NCBI GenBank assembly: GCA_964511185.1
Contig: CAZEDU010000020.1
Location: 1-53,335 of the forward strand
DNA length: 53,335 nucleotides
Source: CAZEDU01 sp964511185
GTDB lineage: Bacteria; Myxococcota; Myxococcia; Myxococcales; Myxococcaceae
Reading direction: 5' to 3'
In this document: positions 43,071 to 50,668 of the stretch, piece after piece
Numbering within the stretch: the first letter of the stretch is position 1
Layout: each line of letters starts with the position of its first letter
Notes under the pieces: generated by a model
Database searches by the model: none
What the model saw: the letters and a program-made list of their open reading frames with translations, nothing else
What the model was told of the DNA's origin: nothing
Position numbers and translations under genes: made by a program

Positions 43071-44000
43071 ATGTCCAGCTCCGCCGCCACCGCCGTTCGC
43101 GTCCGCTCGTCCGCGTGGACCGAGCTCGTCCTCATCTGCCGCCTGCACATCGTGCTCATCGCGGTGGCCGCGCAGCTGGTGTTCGGGTGGCTGATGACCG
43201 GGCGCTACCTGTGGGCGCTCGCGGGGGTGGTGGGGCTCGACTGGTTCTTCATCAACATCGTCAACCGGGTCACGGACGTCGCGGAGGATTTGAAGAACGG
43301 GATTCCCGGCACCGCGCGCGTGGCGCGGCACAAGAGGCACGTGCTGTACGGCGCGTGGGGGTTGATGGCGGCCTCGTTCGCGGCGACGCACGCGTGGTGG
43401 CCTGGCTTGACGCCGTTTCGAGCGGCGGTGTTGGTGTTGGGCCTGGCTTACAACTTCAAGCTCATTCCCACGCTGCGCGGGCGAACGCGCTTCAAGGAGA
43501 TGTACTTCTTCAAGAACTTCGCCTCGGGTGCGTTGTTCGTCTTGACCTGCTTCGTCTACCCGCTCGCGGTCGCGCCGGACTGGGGGGTCGGGCCCGCGTA
43601 CATCGCCGCGCTCGTCGCTTTCTTTCTGCCGTTCGAGCTGTCGTACGAGGTGCTGTACGACTTCCGCGACATCGAAGGTGACAGGGCCGAGGGTGTGCCG
43701 ACGTTTCCGGTGGTGCACGGCGAGCGCGCGGGCCGCCTCATCGTCGATGGCTTGCTCTCGCTCTCGCTGGTCGCGCTGGCGGCAGGCGCGGCGTTGGGTG
43801 CGATTGGGCTGCGCGAGTGCTTGATGGCGGTGGCGCCGCTGCTGCAGCTCACTTTCTATCGGCCCAGGCTTCGGCGCGGGCTCACGTCGGCCGACTGCAT
43901 CGCGCTGACGAACCTAGGCACCGCGCAGCTCATCCTCTTCTTGGTGGGCACCGCGGTGTGGCTCGCGCTGGGGCTGCCCACCAACGTGTTCCTGCGCTGA
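43071..44000 (+). CDS. UbiA-family prenyltransferase (lycopene elongase-like)
   Basis: A 309-residue integral membrane prenyltransferase with eight or nine hydrophobic segments. The two Asp-rich sites are complete: N65-x3-D69-x3-D73 in VNRVTDVAEDLKNG, and D200-x3-D204 in YDFRDIEGDRAEGV. These bind the allylic diphosphate via Mg. It follows the CrtI-family gene by 9 bp. With a CruF-like gene next door, the best model is LyeJ/CrtEb-type C5 addition to lycopene; other UbiA roles such as quinone or haem prenylation remain possible. Confidence 0.8.
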   Translation: MSSSAATAVRVRSSAWTELVLICRLHIVLIAVAAQLVFGWLMTGRYLWALAGVVGLDWFFINIVNRVTDVAEDLKNGIPGTARVARHKRHVLYGAWGLMAASFAATHAWWPGLTPFRAAVLVLGLAYNFKLIPTLRGRTRFKEMYFFKNFASGALFVLTCFVYPLAVAPDWGVGPAYIAALVAFFLPFELSYEVLYDFRDIEGDRAEGVPTFPVVHGERAGRLIVDGLLSLSLVALAAGAALGAIGLRECLMAVAPLLQLTFYRPRLRRGLTSADCIALTNLGTAQLILFLVGTAVWLALGLPTNVFLR

Positions 44001-44017
44001 GTTGCGCTGCTCCGCTT

Positions 44018-44860
44018 CTAGACAGGACGTCGACCCGCTTCGAGCCACACGCGGCCGGGCAGCGCGCGGATGTAAGGCAACGCCACGAGCGCGACGTGCA
44101 GCCAGTGCCAAGGCGCGCGCACGTCGATGAACGCGAGCAGGCCGACGAAGACGAGCGCGGCGCTCGCCCGAGGCAGCGCGACGTCCCACGGCAACGTCCG
44201 ACCTTCCCGCCGCGCCCGCGCGACCTGCGACAGGCCGACGGCGCTCCCCAGGACGAGCAGGACCCACCCTTGCCACGGCAGCGGTCCGCGCGCGAGGTGA
44301 CGCAGCGCGCCCCACCAGAACAGCTGAATGCCGACGTGCGCGGCGAGCGGAGCCAGCGGCAAGACGAGCCACGTCCACCTCACGGAGGAGCGTCCGAGCG
44401 CGAGCTCCACCCCGAACGCGAACGCCGCCCAGCCGACGATGCCGATGAGCGGCACGCCCAGGTGGCCCCCTTCCGCCCACGTCCAAAGCCCCGCATGCAC
44501 CGCGAGCGCTTCGACCAGCGACGCGTCGAACGCGACCACGCCCGCGACGAGGAGCGCGCGCCGCCACCCGGTCGATGGCCAGAGCGACTCGACGACCTCG
44601 CGCGCGAAGAGAACCACCAGCGGCCAGATGAGCGGCACGAGCACCGGCACATCCAGGAGCTTCACGTGCCAGTCGGGCGCGTATGAATAGAAGCGGTACC
44701 AGGTGATGCAGCTCTGCTCTCCCAGCCAGGCCGCGAGCGCGATGAAGACATAAGACGGGAGCACCTCCGCGCTTCCGCGGCGGCGGATCAACGCCGCGAG
44801 CGACACGCCCACGACGCCCAGACAGAGGAGCTCGAAGGCGACGAAGGCCGCGCCGCTCAC
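44018..44860 (-). CDS. carotenoid biosynthesis protein, CruF-like (PF04240 type)
   Basis: A 280-residue polytopic membrane protein with about eight hydrophobic segments. The block VEALAVHAGLWTWAEGGHLGVPLIGIVGWAAF (split here between residues 125 and 160) resembles the E-x-G-x-W-x-W, G-V-P, G-W pattern of the CruF/Caroten_synth family, which hydrates carotenoid ends. The start overlaps the stop of the upstream membrane protein (GTGA). It ends 18 bp after the convergent UbiA gene. The assignment rests on the motif plus context; PF04240 was not searched. Confidence 0.6.
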   Translation of the reverse strand: MSGAAFVAFELLCLGVVGVSLAALIRRRGSAEVLPSYVFIALAAWLGEQSCITWYRFYSYAPDWHVKLLDVPVLVPLIWPLVVLFAREVVESLWPSTGWRRALLVAGVVAFDASLVEALAVHAGLWTWAEGGHLGVPLIGIVGWAAFAFGVELALGRSSVRWTWLVLPLAPLAAHVGIQLFWWGALRHLARGPLPWQGWVLLVLGSAVGLSQVARARREGRTLPWDVALPRASAALVFVGLLAFIDVRAPWHWLHVALVALPYIRALPGRVWLEAGRRPV

Positions 44861-45615
44861 GGGAGCATCGCGGGCGCGGCCTCGGCGTCACGCAGCTTGG
44901 GCCACGCGACCGGCAAGCGCCGCTGCGTCGCCTCGGCCAACCACCCGCCGACGACGGCGAAGAAGCAGTAACCGCCCGCGACCGCCGACGGCACCGCCGA
45001 AGACGGCAGGCCGAGCCCCGGCATCACCGGGCTCCAGTGCCACAGCCCGAGCGCGGTGCCGACCAGCTCGATGAGCGAGGCGATGACGAACGTCCACGCG
45101 TAGATCTGCGCCTTGGGGGTGAAGAGCAGGATGCTCGCGAAGAACGGCCAGTAGAGCGCCCCGTGCACGTCGAAGCGGCCGGTGACGAGCGGGTAGAGCG
45201 TGAGCCCGCCCAACGTCCACAGCCCCGACACCGCGAGCACCGCGTAGACGAACTTCTGCCCGTGCCGCTGCATGAAAGCGGTGCGGGGAACGCCGGCGCA
45301 GACGATGGCGATGAGGCCGTGGCCGGGCAGCACGTAGAAAGGCACGTTCCCGAGCTGATAGCCGTACAGGCCCCAGAACTGCGTTCCGAACAGCTCGATC
45401 ATCGTGCTCACCACCACGGTGAACCACATCTCGCGCTGCTCCATCACCGGGTGCTTCCGGGCGATGGAGAGCAAGAGCGCGAAGGCGGCCAGCCCGAGCA
45501 CGAGCTGCACCCAGAGCGACGGGTAGAGCGCGTCGATGGTCAGCAGCGTCAGGGTGAAGGCGCAGAGCGACGCGTAGTAGAGCGGGCGGTGGAGACGAGA
45601 CGAGCGTTGCATCAC
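44857..45615 (-). CDS. polytopic membrane protein, possibly CruF-related
   Basis: A 252-residue protein with about seven hydrophobic segments. Two internal stretches echo the motif seen in its neighbour: IELFGTQFWGLYGYQLGN near residue 75 and IELVGTALGLWHWSP near residue 190, each followed by a Pro-Gly turn. This suggests an internal duplication. It is translationally coupled to the CruF-like gene. The family is unknown to me; a carotenoid-modifying role is inferred from coupling and motif. Confidence 0.5.
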   Translation of the reverse strand: MMQRSSRLHRPLYYASLCAFTLTLLTIDALYPSLWVQLVLGLAAFALLLSIARKHPVMEQREMWFTVVVSTMIELFGTQFWGLYGYQLGNVPFYVLPGHGLIAIVCAGVPRTAFMQRHGQKFVYAVLAVSGLWTLGGLTLYPLVTGRFDVHGALYWPFFASILLFTPKAQIYAWTFVIASLIELVGTALGLWHWSPVMPGLGLPSSAVPSAVAGGYCFFAVVGGWLAEATQRRLPVAWPKLRDAEAAPAMLP

Positions 45616-45771
45616 CGCGATTGTCTACCACCGCTGGGACGACGTTGCCTCAGCGGAGCGGATGCGCCGGGCGGCTGCCCATGCGTCAAAGCCCCCGCCC
45701 GAAGCGCGCCGGCGCTGATGGCCTTTCGCTCGAGCGGTTGGACCGTCCAGACCCTACCGCCTCCAGGCCCT

Positions 45772-47097
45772 TCAGCGCCGGGGACGCGGCGTGAGGATGC
45801 TCGACAGCCGCACGCGAAACTCCCGCGCGTCGATGGAGTAGACGTCGCCCGCGCCCTTCTCGCGCCGCATGCCGTTCACCTCGGCGCGCCCCTCGCCCCA
45901 CGGGTTTCGCAGGTAGACCCGACCGCCCTTCACCGCGACGAAGGAGAAGGCGTGAAAGCCGTGCTCGCCCCGCGCGAGGTCGCCGATGTCCATGCCGACC
46001 ACGACGGGATGACCGGCCTTGCCGCTGCGCCGCTGCAGGTGCGCGAGCACGTCGCCGGGCGACAGCGCCTTGTTCGGCCTGAGCTCGACGTACTGGACAC
46101 CATGGAGCTGCCGGAGCAGGTCGAGCTGCCCAGGCCCCAGGCCGGCGTAGGGCTTCCCGCCGCCCGCGGGCAAGCTCAGGTCGTTCTGGGCGTCGTAGTC
46201 GTCATGCCCATTGGCGTACTCAATGGCGGCGGACTGAAAGAGCGCCTCGGAGAGGCTGCGCCCGTCGCGCTGCGCCTTGGTCTGCGGCGGCTGAAGCTGC
46301 CGCGGCCCGAGGTTCTTGAGCAGCGGCAGCGGCCTTGTGGGTTTGTCGAAGTACTCGGGCTGCAGCGTGAGCAAGCCGCCGCCGCGCATGCGCGCGTGCT
46401 CGTCGAACCCGGCGATGCCCGCGACCAACCGCACGTACTCGGACGGCTGGCGGCGCGCCAAGTCGTACTGCATGGTGGTCACGGTGCAGGTGCCGTAGAC
46501 CGACTGGTTGATCCGCGAAGGCTGCACCACCTCGCTGAGCGCCGCGTCGAGCAGCTGCGCCTGGGTGACGCCCCGCAGCGCGAGCTGGGGCGACAGCGGC
46601 GCGGTCGCGAGCTGACTCAGGTTGTCGAGCAGCGTCTGGCCTCGCGAGTCCTTCTGCTGGATCAGCGCCGGCCGATCTCGAAACAGGCGGACGAGCTGGT
46701 ACAGCGCGCCGGTGTCGCGGGTCGAGCCGGCCGAGGCGACGAGCGCGGCCACCGCGCCGACCTTCATCGCCGACAGGCGCTTGAAGCCGGGGCTGGTGAT
46801 GAGCTGGGCGATGAGGGCCGCGTCGCTGGGGTTGGCGGCGGCCGCCTGCAGCACGCGCACCTGCGCCACCACCGGGAGCCGCTTGCCTGCTTCCAAGAGG
46901 GTCAGCACCGAGTTGCCTTCGGTGGGGCGCAGCGCGGCGACCAGCTGGCCCCGAGTCGACGGCGTCAACGGAAGCGCCCGCAGCTGGGCGCGCGCCTTCT
47001 GAAAGCGGGGGCGGGCCACCGGCTTGGGCTGGCCGGCGAACTTGCGCAGGTTCCTGCGAAGTTGAACGAGGGGGATGTTGAGGTTCAGGGAAGACAT
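45772..47097 (-). CDS. papain/calpain-like cysteine protease
   Basis: A 441-residue protein with no signal peptide. Residues ~30-190 are helical repeats (VLTLLEAGKRLPVVAQVRVLQ). The second half is a papain-fold enzyme: Gln198 and Cys204 in INQSVYGTCTVTTM (the same six-residue spacing as papain's Gln19 and Cys25), His382 in GFHAFSFVAVKGG and Asn398 in VYLRNPWGEG, the NPWG block of calpains. Cys-His-Asn are thus all present. The start ATG at 47097 (MSSLNLNIPL) was chosen over an upstream extension. It is divergent from the HhH-barrel gene with 94 bp between. Target and location are unknown; an injected or released effector is possible. Confidence 0.72.
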   Translation of the reverse strand: MSSLNLNIPLVQLRRNLRKFAGQPKPVARPRFQKARAQLRALPLTPSTRGQLVAALRPTEGNSVLTLLEAGKRLPVVAQVRVLQAAAANPSDAALIAQLITSPGFKRLSAMKVGAVAALVASAGSTRDTGALYQLVRLFRDRPALIQQKDSRGQTLLDNLSQLATAPLSPQLALRGVTQAQLLDAALSEVVQPSRINQSVYGTCTVTTMQYDLARRQPSEYVRLVAGIAGFDEHARMRGGGLLTLQPEYFDKPTRPLPLLKNLGPRQLQPPQTKAQRDGRSLSEALFQSAAIEYANGHDDYDAQNDLSLPAGGGKPYAGLGPGQLDLLRQLHGVQYVELRPNKALSPGDVLAHLQRRSGKAGHPVVVGMDIGDLARGEHGFHAFSFVAVKGGRVYLRNPWGEGRAEVNGMRREKGAGDVYSIDAREFRVRLSSILTPRPRR

Positions 47098-47191
47098 TTC
47101 AAACCCTCTGTAAGCGCAACCCCGGGGGGGCTTGGGCCGAGCATACAGTAGGCCCAAGGCCCCGAAACCCAGCCCCAAGAGATTTCACCTC

Positions 47192-49384
47192 GTGTTGAAA
47201 CGACCCCGCCAAAGCCGCTGCCCGATTGGGCTCTGCCTCGCCCTGGCCTTCGCCACCCCTGCCCTGGCCGCCCCGTACGAGGTGGAGATCGACATCGAAA
47301 ACGAGGAAGACCTCTACGACTTGGCGGAGACCGAGCAGATTTCCGAAGCCACGCTCGAGACGCTGCTCGACCTGTTGCAGGAAGGGGTGGACGTCAACAC
47401 CGCGAACCGCGACGAGCTGTACGAGCTGCCGAACCTGACCTACTCGCACGTCGACGCGATCTTGAACTTCCGCAAGCGCGTGGGCCGCATCGATGATCCG
47501 GCGGACCTGGTGCGCGCGCAGGTGCTGCCGGCCGAGCTGTTTGATCAGATCGCGCCGTTCCTCCTGGTGACCAGCCCGAAGAAGGTGAAGCGCGCCTACC
47601 AAGGCTACGCGCGCTTGGGCTCGCTCTACTCCGCCGGCGACACCCTCGCGCCGCCGTTCTACTTGAAGGCCAGCGGCTTCGGCTTCGAAGGCTGGAAGGC
47701 GGGGCTGTTCGCGGCGACCACGCGGCGCGACCTGAACAACGTGCGCTACGACCCGTTCCGCAACGCGCTCACCGCCGACGAGCCGACCTACCGCCTTCAC
47801 CCGGCGAAGTACTTCGCCAGCTTCCGCAACGAGCGCTACGCCTTCGTCGCCGGCACCTTCACCGCCGGATTCGGCGAGCGGCTCACCTTGAACAACACCA
47901 ACCGCGTCGAGCCCGACGGGCTCTACGGCGACGCCGACTATCGAATCGACCGCGAGCTGTCGGGCCGCTGCGTGCTCTCGCCCGGCGAGCTGCCCGCGTC
48001 CCCCTGCACGCCGGAGGAGCTGAACGGGTACCTGACCAACGACCCGAAGTGGACGCGGCGCTTCCGCGGCTTCGGCGGCGCGCTGCGGGGGCTGCCGATG
48101 GGCGCCTTCACCTCGGACGTGCACCTGTTCGGCTCGTACGAGCGGAAGAACATCTCGCAGTACGGGCTCTACGACAAAGCGCTGTGCGACAACCCGTTCG
48201 ACGACTCTCCCCAGTGCCAGGCGCCGCCGGTCTACCTGCGCACCGGCGAGCCGCTCTTGCCTTCGCCGGTGTTTCGGCGCCGCACGCTGCCCGAGGTGTT
48301 CGACGAGATGCTGTTCGGCTCGCACGCGCGGCTGCACTTCGGCGCCGGCCAGAGCGCGGGCGTGACCGGCTACTTCGCGCGCGACTTCTTCGTGCCCCGC
48401 GGCATCGCCCTGGGCTTCCAGGAGTGGGTGGGCCGGCCCAACGGGAACTTCGGCGCGGTGGGCGTGGACGGCGCGTACAACTACCGGACCTTCAACTTCT
48501 TCGCCGAGGTGACGCGCAGCTTCAACGCGCCGCAGATTCCCGGCACCGCCGGGCCGACCGGCGGCTGGGGCGTCATCCAGCGCACCACCTACGACGTGAC
48601 CGAGAGCCAGGCCCTGGAGCTGTCGCTGCGCTACTACGACCGCGACTTCGTGAACCCCTACGCGCGCGCGCTGTCCGCCCGCGACGAGCTGCTCGGCTAC
48701 GCGACCCGAAACGAGGCCGGCGCGCGCCTGCGGTACAACGGGCGCCGGATGGCCAAGTGGGCCGTCCGCGGCGACCTGGACGTCTGGGCCTGGCCGGGCG
48801 CCGTCGCGCGGGGCACCGCGGGCCGCGCGAACCTCAAGGTGTTCGCGCGCGGCGACTACAAGGCGGTCAAGTGGCTCGAGCCGAGCGTGTGGGCGGAGTA
48901 CTTCAACCGCGACCTGGGCGTGGGCGGGCGCGGGCTGTGCTTCGAAGACCCTTCCGCCGAAGACGAAGACGGGGTGACCATTCCCTGCTCGGGCGAGCGG
49001 TTCCGGCTGGGGGGCAAGGTGAAATACCTGCCGCTTCCCAAGCTGCGGTTGGCGCTGCAGTACCAGCACTACCTGCTCGATGACCGCAACTACCCCGCCG
49101 GCTTTCAGAACAACGGAAACCTGGCCGCCGAGGTCTCGTACAAGCCGCTCGACAACCTGAGGATGAAGGTGCGCTCGCGCTACGCGAACGAAGACTACGC
49201 GACCGGCCTGCGGGGAGAGGATCAGCTCTACAGCTACATCTTCTTGGGCTACCTGCCGATGCCGAACCTGGTGACCGGCGTTCGTTACGAGAACGTGGCC
49301 TACCTCGACCAGAGGCCCAGCACCCTGCGGCGCACGCCTTCGCCCGAGTCCCGCTTCCGAATCGAGATCGAGGGCCGCTTCTAG
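47192..49384 (+). CDS. outer-membrane barrel protein with N-terminal helix-hairpin-helix domain
   Basis: A 730-residue exported protein started at GTG 47192 (or TTG 47195), with signal peptide ending FATPALAA. Residues ~25-130 form a helix-hairpin-helix pair (DVNTANRDELYELPNLTYSHVD, then GRIDDPADLVRAQVLPAELF) like that of ComEA. The remaining ~600 residues are barrel-type strands ending in FRIEIEGRF, with the terminal Phe of BAM-inserted proteins. Note that the hairpin lacks the usual Gly-x-Gly (PNLT here), so DNA binding is not assured. It is divergent from a protease and upstream of nuclease genes. Confidence 0.75.
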   Translation: MLKRPRQSRCPIGLCLALAFATPALAAPYEVEIDIENEEDLYDLAETEQISEATLETLLDLLQEGVDVNTANRDELYELPNLTYSHVDAILNFRKRVGRIDDPADLVRAQVLPAELFDQIAPFLLVTSPKKVKRAYQGYARLGSLYSAGDTLAPPFYLKASGFGFEGWKAGLFAATTRRDLNNVRYDPFRNALTADEPTYRLHPAKYFASFRNERYAFVAGTFTAGFGERLTLNNTNRVEPDGLYGDADYRIDRELSGRCVLSPGELPASPCTPEELNGYLTNDPKWTRRFRGFGGALRGLPMGAFTSDVHLFGSYERKNISQYGLYDKALCDNPFDDSPQCQAPPVYLRTGEPLLPSPVFRRRTLPEVFDEMLFGSHARLHFGAGQSAGVTGYFARDFFVPRGIALGFQEWVGRPNGNFGAVGVDGAYNYRTFNFFAEVTRSFNAPQIPGTAGPTGGWGVIQRTTYDVTESQALELSLRYYDRDFVNPYARALSARDELLGYATRNEAGARLRYNGRRMAKWAVRGDLDVWAWPGAVARGTAGRANLKVFARGDYKAVKWLEPSVWAEYFNRDLGVGGRGLCFEDPSAEDEDGVTIPCSGERFRLGGKVKYLPLPKLRLALQYQHYLLDDRNYPAGFQNNGNLAAEVSYKPLDNLRMKVRSRYANEDYATGLRGEDQLYSYIFLGYLPMPNLVTGVRYENVAYLDQRPSTLRRTPSPESRFRIEIEGRF

Positions 49385-49448
49385 CCACTCTAGGGGCCCC
49401 AGGGGGCCCAAGGCACCCAACGGCGCCGTCCGTCCGATAACCCAACAG

Positions 49449-49462
49449 GGGCTGATCAGCCC
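49449..49462. promoter_or_regulatory. 14-bp palindrome upstream of the nuclease unit
   Basis: GGGCTGATCAGCCC is a perfect 14-bp palindrome, 36 bp before the ATG of the first thermonuclease gene. It may be an operator or an mRNA hairpin. Directly upstream, 49393-49409 holds GGGGCCCC and GGGGGCCC runs, which could form the 3' end structure of the barrel gene. No known regulator motif is recognised. Confidence 0.35.
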
Positions 49463-49498
49463 TGAGCAGTTGTCTCACCTTCTCTTCTGGCTTTCGTC

Positions 49499-50662
49499 AT
49501 GCGCGCCGCCTCGCCCCAACGCCGTTTCCCCTGGGCCCTCCGGGCCACCCTCATCGTCCTCACCGCGCTCGGCCTGGCCTGCACCGGGCCGAAGGGGCAG
49601 CGGGCCAGCGACGACAAGGCCTCGCTGCGGGCGCTCAAGCTCGAGACCAACGGGCTCGTCATCGGCGAGTTCGAGATCGACGGCGCCGCGTCGGTGCTCG
49701 ACGGCGACACCATCGTGGTGAAGGGACTGCCGGCCTCGCTGCGCCTGCTCGCCATCGACACCGAGGAGACCTTCAAGAAAGACAGCGAGCGCGACGACTA
49801 CGACAAGGGCTTCGAGATGTACTTGAAGCGCCGCCGCGGCGACTCCGCGCGGCCGGTGAAGTCGGCCACTCCGCTGGGGGAAGACGCCAAGCGGTTCGCG
49901 CAGGAGTTCTTCCAGGACGTGACCAAGGTGCGGCTCGAGCGCGACCACCCGCTCGAGGTGCGGGACTTCTACGGCCGCTTCCTGGCGTACGTGTTCGCGT
50001 ACAAGAACGGCGAGTGGATCAACTTCAACCTCGAGACGGTGAAGGTCGGCATGAGCCCGTACTTCGTGAAGTACGGCCGCTCGCGCCGGTTCGACGCGCA
50101 GTTCAAGGCGGCGCAGGCCACGGCGCAGGAACGGCGGCTCGGCATCTGGGACCCGCGGCGAGAGCACTACGACGACTACCCCGAGCGGCTCGCCTGGTGG
50201 GAAGCGCGGGCGGTGGCCATCGACGCGTTCGAGAAGAAGGCGCAAGCGCGCGAGGACACCGTGGTGCTCACGCGCGCCGACGCGACCTTGCAGCTCGAGC
50301 AGCGGGTGGGCCAGAGCGTGTTGCTCTTCGGCGCGGTGAGCGACGTGCTGCCGGCCGAGCCGACCTCGCGCGCGCCCACCCGGGTCCGCATGTCGCGCAA
50401 CCGGCAAGAGTTCTTCGAGCTGGTGTTCTTCGACGACGCGGTGTTCGCGGCGACCGGCATCGCCGACCGCGTGGGCGAGTACATCGAGGTCTACGGCACC
50501 GTCACCCGCTACCCGCCCGACAAGCCCGACGACCGGCGCGCCAAGGGCCCCAAGCGACTGCAGATCATCGTCCGCAGCCCCAAGCAAGTGCACTTGCCAG
50601 CCGCCTCTTCCGACAACTCCCAAGGCGCAATGGGCGCCGGGCCGAACCACTTGCCGAACTGA
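49499..50662 (+). CDS. thermonuclease (SNase-like) lipoprotein with C-terminal OB-like domain
   Basis: A 387-residue exported nuclease, probably lipidated at LACTG (Cys28). The staphylococcal-nuclease core is intact: DGDT at 68-71, RLLAIDTEET with Arg82, Asp87 and Glu90, and FYGRFLAYVF with the second Arg. A long insertion (KKDSERDDYDKGFEMYLKRR) sits within the nuclease. After ~230 residues comes a separate strand-rich domain (VGQSVLLFGAVSDV, IEVYGTVTRYPP) of OB type. It leads a run of three genes, with gaps of 6 bp and a 4-bp overlap. It should cut DNA and RNA with Ca outside the cytoplasm. Confidence 0.85.
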   Translation: MRAASPQRRFPWALRATLIVLTALGLACTGPKGQRASDDKASLRALKLETNGLVIGEFEIDGAASVLDGDTIVVKGLPASLRLLAIDTEETFKKDSERDDYDKGFEMYLKRRRGDSARPVKSATPLGEDAKRFAQEFFQDVTKVRLERDHPLEVRDFYGRFLAYVFAYKNGEWINFNLETVKVGMSPYFVKYGRSRRFDAQFKAAQATAQERRLGIWDPRREHYDDYPERLAWWEARAVAIDAFEKKAQAREDTVVLTRADATLQLEQRVGQSVLLFGAVSDVLPAEPTSRAPTRVRMSRNRQEFFELVFFDDAVFAATGIADRVGEYIEVYGTVTRYPPDKPDDRRAKGPKRLQIIVRSPKQVHLPAASSDNSQGAMGAGPNHLPN

Positions 50663-50668
50663 AACGCC

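Noticed and set aside
45616..45771. Possible small gene between the membrane protein and the protease
   Set aside because: The 155-bp stretch has no frame with a start, ribosome binding site and plausible composition; treated as intergenic.
49393..49409. GGGGCCCC and GGGGGCCC runs as an intrinsic terminator
   Set aside because: The arms are short, overlap one another and are not followed by a T-run.
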